From: Amycolatopsis sulphurea
GTDB lineage: Bacteria; Actinomycetota; Actinomycetes; Mycobacteriales; Pseudonocardiaceae
DNA: 64,000 nt
NCBI RefSeq assembly: GCF_002564045.1
Contig: NZ_PDJK01000002.1
Location: forward strand, 4,526,001-4,590,000
Direction: 5' to 3'
Positions 59,314 to 64,000 of the stretch are shown piece after piece. Within the stretch, counting starts at the first letter, position 1. Every line of letters starts with the position of its first letter. The notes below the pieces were generated by a model that ran no database searches, was not told where the DNA came from, and saw only the letters and a list, made by a program, of their open reading frames with translations. The position numbers and the translations under genes were made by a program.

Positions 59314-59807
59314 CCCGCAAGATCGCCGACTGCCGCGACATGCCCAGTGAGAGCGGCTGCACCCTCGCCATCACCGGCGAGGAAGAGGAAGTGGTAGCCG
59401 CTGCCGCCGCGCACGCCGCTACGGTCCATGGTCACACCGACAACGAAGAGCTCCGCGCCGCGATCCGCAACGACCTCCGGGACGCGCCGTCCGAGGCCGC
59501 GCCCGGTGGGTTCGTGCAGCTCATCGAGTTCCGCGCGGATGCCCAGGGGATGGAGCGCTTCGACGAGCTCGCCCAGCAGTGGAAACACGACATCGGAAGC
59601 GATCGCACCGCAGGCTGGTACCTCGTCGGAGCCGACCGCGACGAACCGGGCCGCTACGTGCAGATTGTGGAATTCCCCAGCTACGAGGACGCTATGTCCA
59701 ATTCCAAGCACCCGGCCACCGGTCGGATAGCCGCCGGGATGAGCGAACTGGTCGACGGAGAGCCCAGCTACCGCAACCTCGACGTGGTCCGCGCAGAAAC
59801 CCCCTGA
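59310..59807 (+). CDS. DUF1059 domain fused to a dimeric alpha/beta-barrel (ABM-like) domain
   Basis: A 165-residue protein. Residues 1-60 are a DUF1059 small domain (KIADCRDMPSESGCTLAITG, then AAAHAATVHGH), which keeps the paired Cys and His of that family. Residues 68-165 resemble stress-responsive/antibiotic-monooxygenase-like barrels (GGFVQLIEFRADAQGMERFD, GRYVQIVEFPSYEDAMSNSK). The ATG overlaps the oxidase stop. DUF1059 proteins often travel with MarR or flavin genes; a role in small-molecule stress is inferred. Confidence 0.75.
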   Translation: MTRKIADCRDMPSESGCTLAITGEEEEVVAAAAAHAATVHGHTDNEELRAAIRNDLRDAPSEAAPGGFVQLIEFRADAQGMERFDELAQQWKHDIGSDRTAGWYLVGADRDEPGRYVQIVEFPSYEDAMSNSKHPATGRIAAGMSELVDGEPSYRNLDVVRAETP

Positions 59808-59907
59808 GTCACCGAGAAAGGGCTCTGCCGCAAGCGAAAACGCCGAGCGTTGCCGCCGCACGCACGCGGCGGCCAAGCCCGGTGCGGGCACCCGGCGGCA
59901 CGGAAAT

Positions 59908-59936
59908 GGGGCTGAACCCGCAGGTTCAGCCCCTTT
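59908..59936. terminator. Bidirectional intrinsic terminator
   Basis: GGGGCTGAACC-CGCA-GGTTCAGCCCC, perfect 11-bp arms (59908-59918 and 59923-59933), followed by TTTCGG on the plus strand and by ATTTCC on the minus strand. It ends the DUF1059 operon and lies just downstream of the tRNA-Pro gene. Confidence 0.8.
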
Positions 59937-59939
59937 CGG

Positions 59940-60013
59940 TCGGGATGACAGGATTTGAACCTGCGACCCTCCGCTCCCAAAGCGGATGCGCTACCAAGCT
60001 GCGCCACATCCCG
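59940..60013 (-). tRNA. tRNA-Pro (anticodon UGG)
   Basis: Minus strand CGGGATGTGGCGCAGCTTGG with acceptor stem CGGGATG/CATCCCG, anticodon stem TCCGC/GCGGA, loop TTTGGGA (anticodon TGG), T-loop GTTCAAATC. CCA is not encoded. Confidence 0.95.
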
Positions 60014-60123
60014 GTCCCCGCGGCGTTCCCCGGGGGGTGTGCCGGTCAGCCTAGCGCGCACGCTAAGCTGGGTCCGCTCCCGGGTCACCGAGGGCGCTGC
60101 GGGTGTAGCTCAATGGTAGAGCC

Positions 60124-64000
<3,877 letters not shown>

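Overview
The window is high-G+C actinomycete DNA, most probably a Pseudonocardiaceae genome of the Amycolatopsis type. The grounds are strong G/C third-position bias, many GTG and TTG starts, tightly overlapping operons (ATGA/GTGA junctions) and an intergenic palindrome family (core GTGAAGGGGCCCTTCAC) that I associate with that group. Genus assignment is an inference.

Bases 1-4.7 kb: a glycerol-3-phosphate-type RNA antiterminator (GlpP family) faces a three-gene minus-strand operon: SDR dehydrogenase, an FAD oxidase of the alkylglycerone-phosphate-synthase type, and an FGGY sugar/polyol kinase. The operon leader contains a good intrinsic terminator with a competing alternative hairpin, so this looks like an attenuation-controlled polyol catabolic unit. 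At 5.3-8.2 kb a MerR regulator and an S9 peptidase diverge from a shared operator region.

Bases 8.3-19.7 kb: an apparently complete aerobic nicotinate degradation operon on the minus strand. It holds a monooxygenase (NicC type), MFS transporter, three-subunit molybdenum hydroxylase, CoxG-like protein, a NicF-NicD fusion, NicX dioxygenase and NicE maleate isomerase. A MarR regulator lies upstream, and two copies of one operator motif precede nicC and nicX. At 20-23 kb a LacI regulator and a GH2 glycosidase overlap. At 23-30.6 kb lie a broken phospholipase-D-like gene, a lytic transglycosylase, an acyl-CoA ligase/LLM oxidoreductase/SDR operon and a KUP potassium transporter.

Bases 30.6-33.2 kb: an unusual minus-strand signalling cluster. 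It contains a sigma-region-2-only protein, a class III cyclase-like protein, a Crp/Fnr regulator and a protein made of two copies of an unknown domain. A Crp-spaced inverted repeat (TGTTC-N6-GAACA type) precedes the cyclase-like gene, and a related weaker one precedes the duplicated-domain gene.

Bases 33-55.8 kb: an accessory island, visibly less G+C-rich in places, with few confident genes until a group II decarboxylase and a GNAT. A group II intron relic follows, then a 2417-residue secreted RHS/YD polymorphic toxin ending in an ADP-ribosyltransferase-like tip with an overlapping immunity gene. Downstream are a decayed immunity duplicate, nested insertion sequences (IS701 type inside IS630 type), a second IS630 element, and an orphan RHS tip. 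The orphan begins with a 418-bp near-perfect copy of the RHS core, then carries a different putative toxin and its own immunity gene. A relic of a third tip and two IS5-type elements complete the island.

Bases 55.8-64 kb: a Tat-exported DyP-type peroxidase, a MarR regulator divergent from a BBE-type FAD oxidase plus a DUF1059 fusion protein, tRNA-Pro and tRNA-Gly, and the 3' part of a large multi-HAMP hybrid histidine kinase running off the end.
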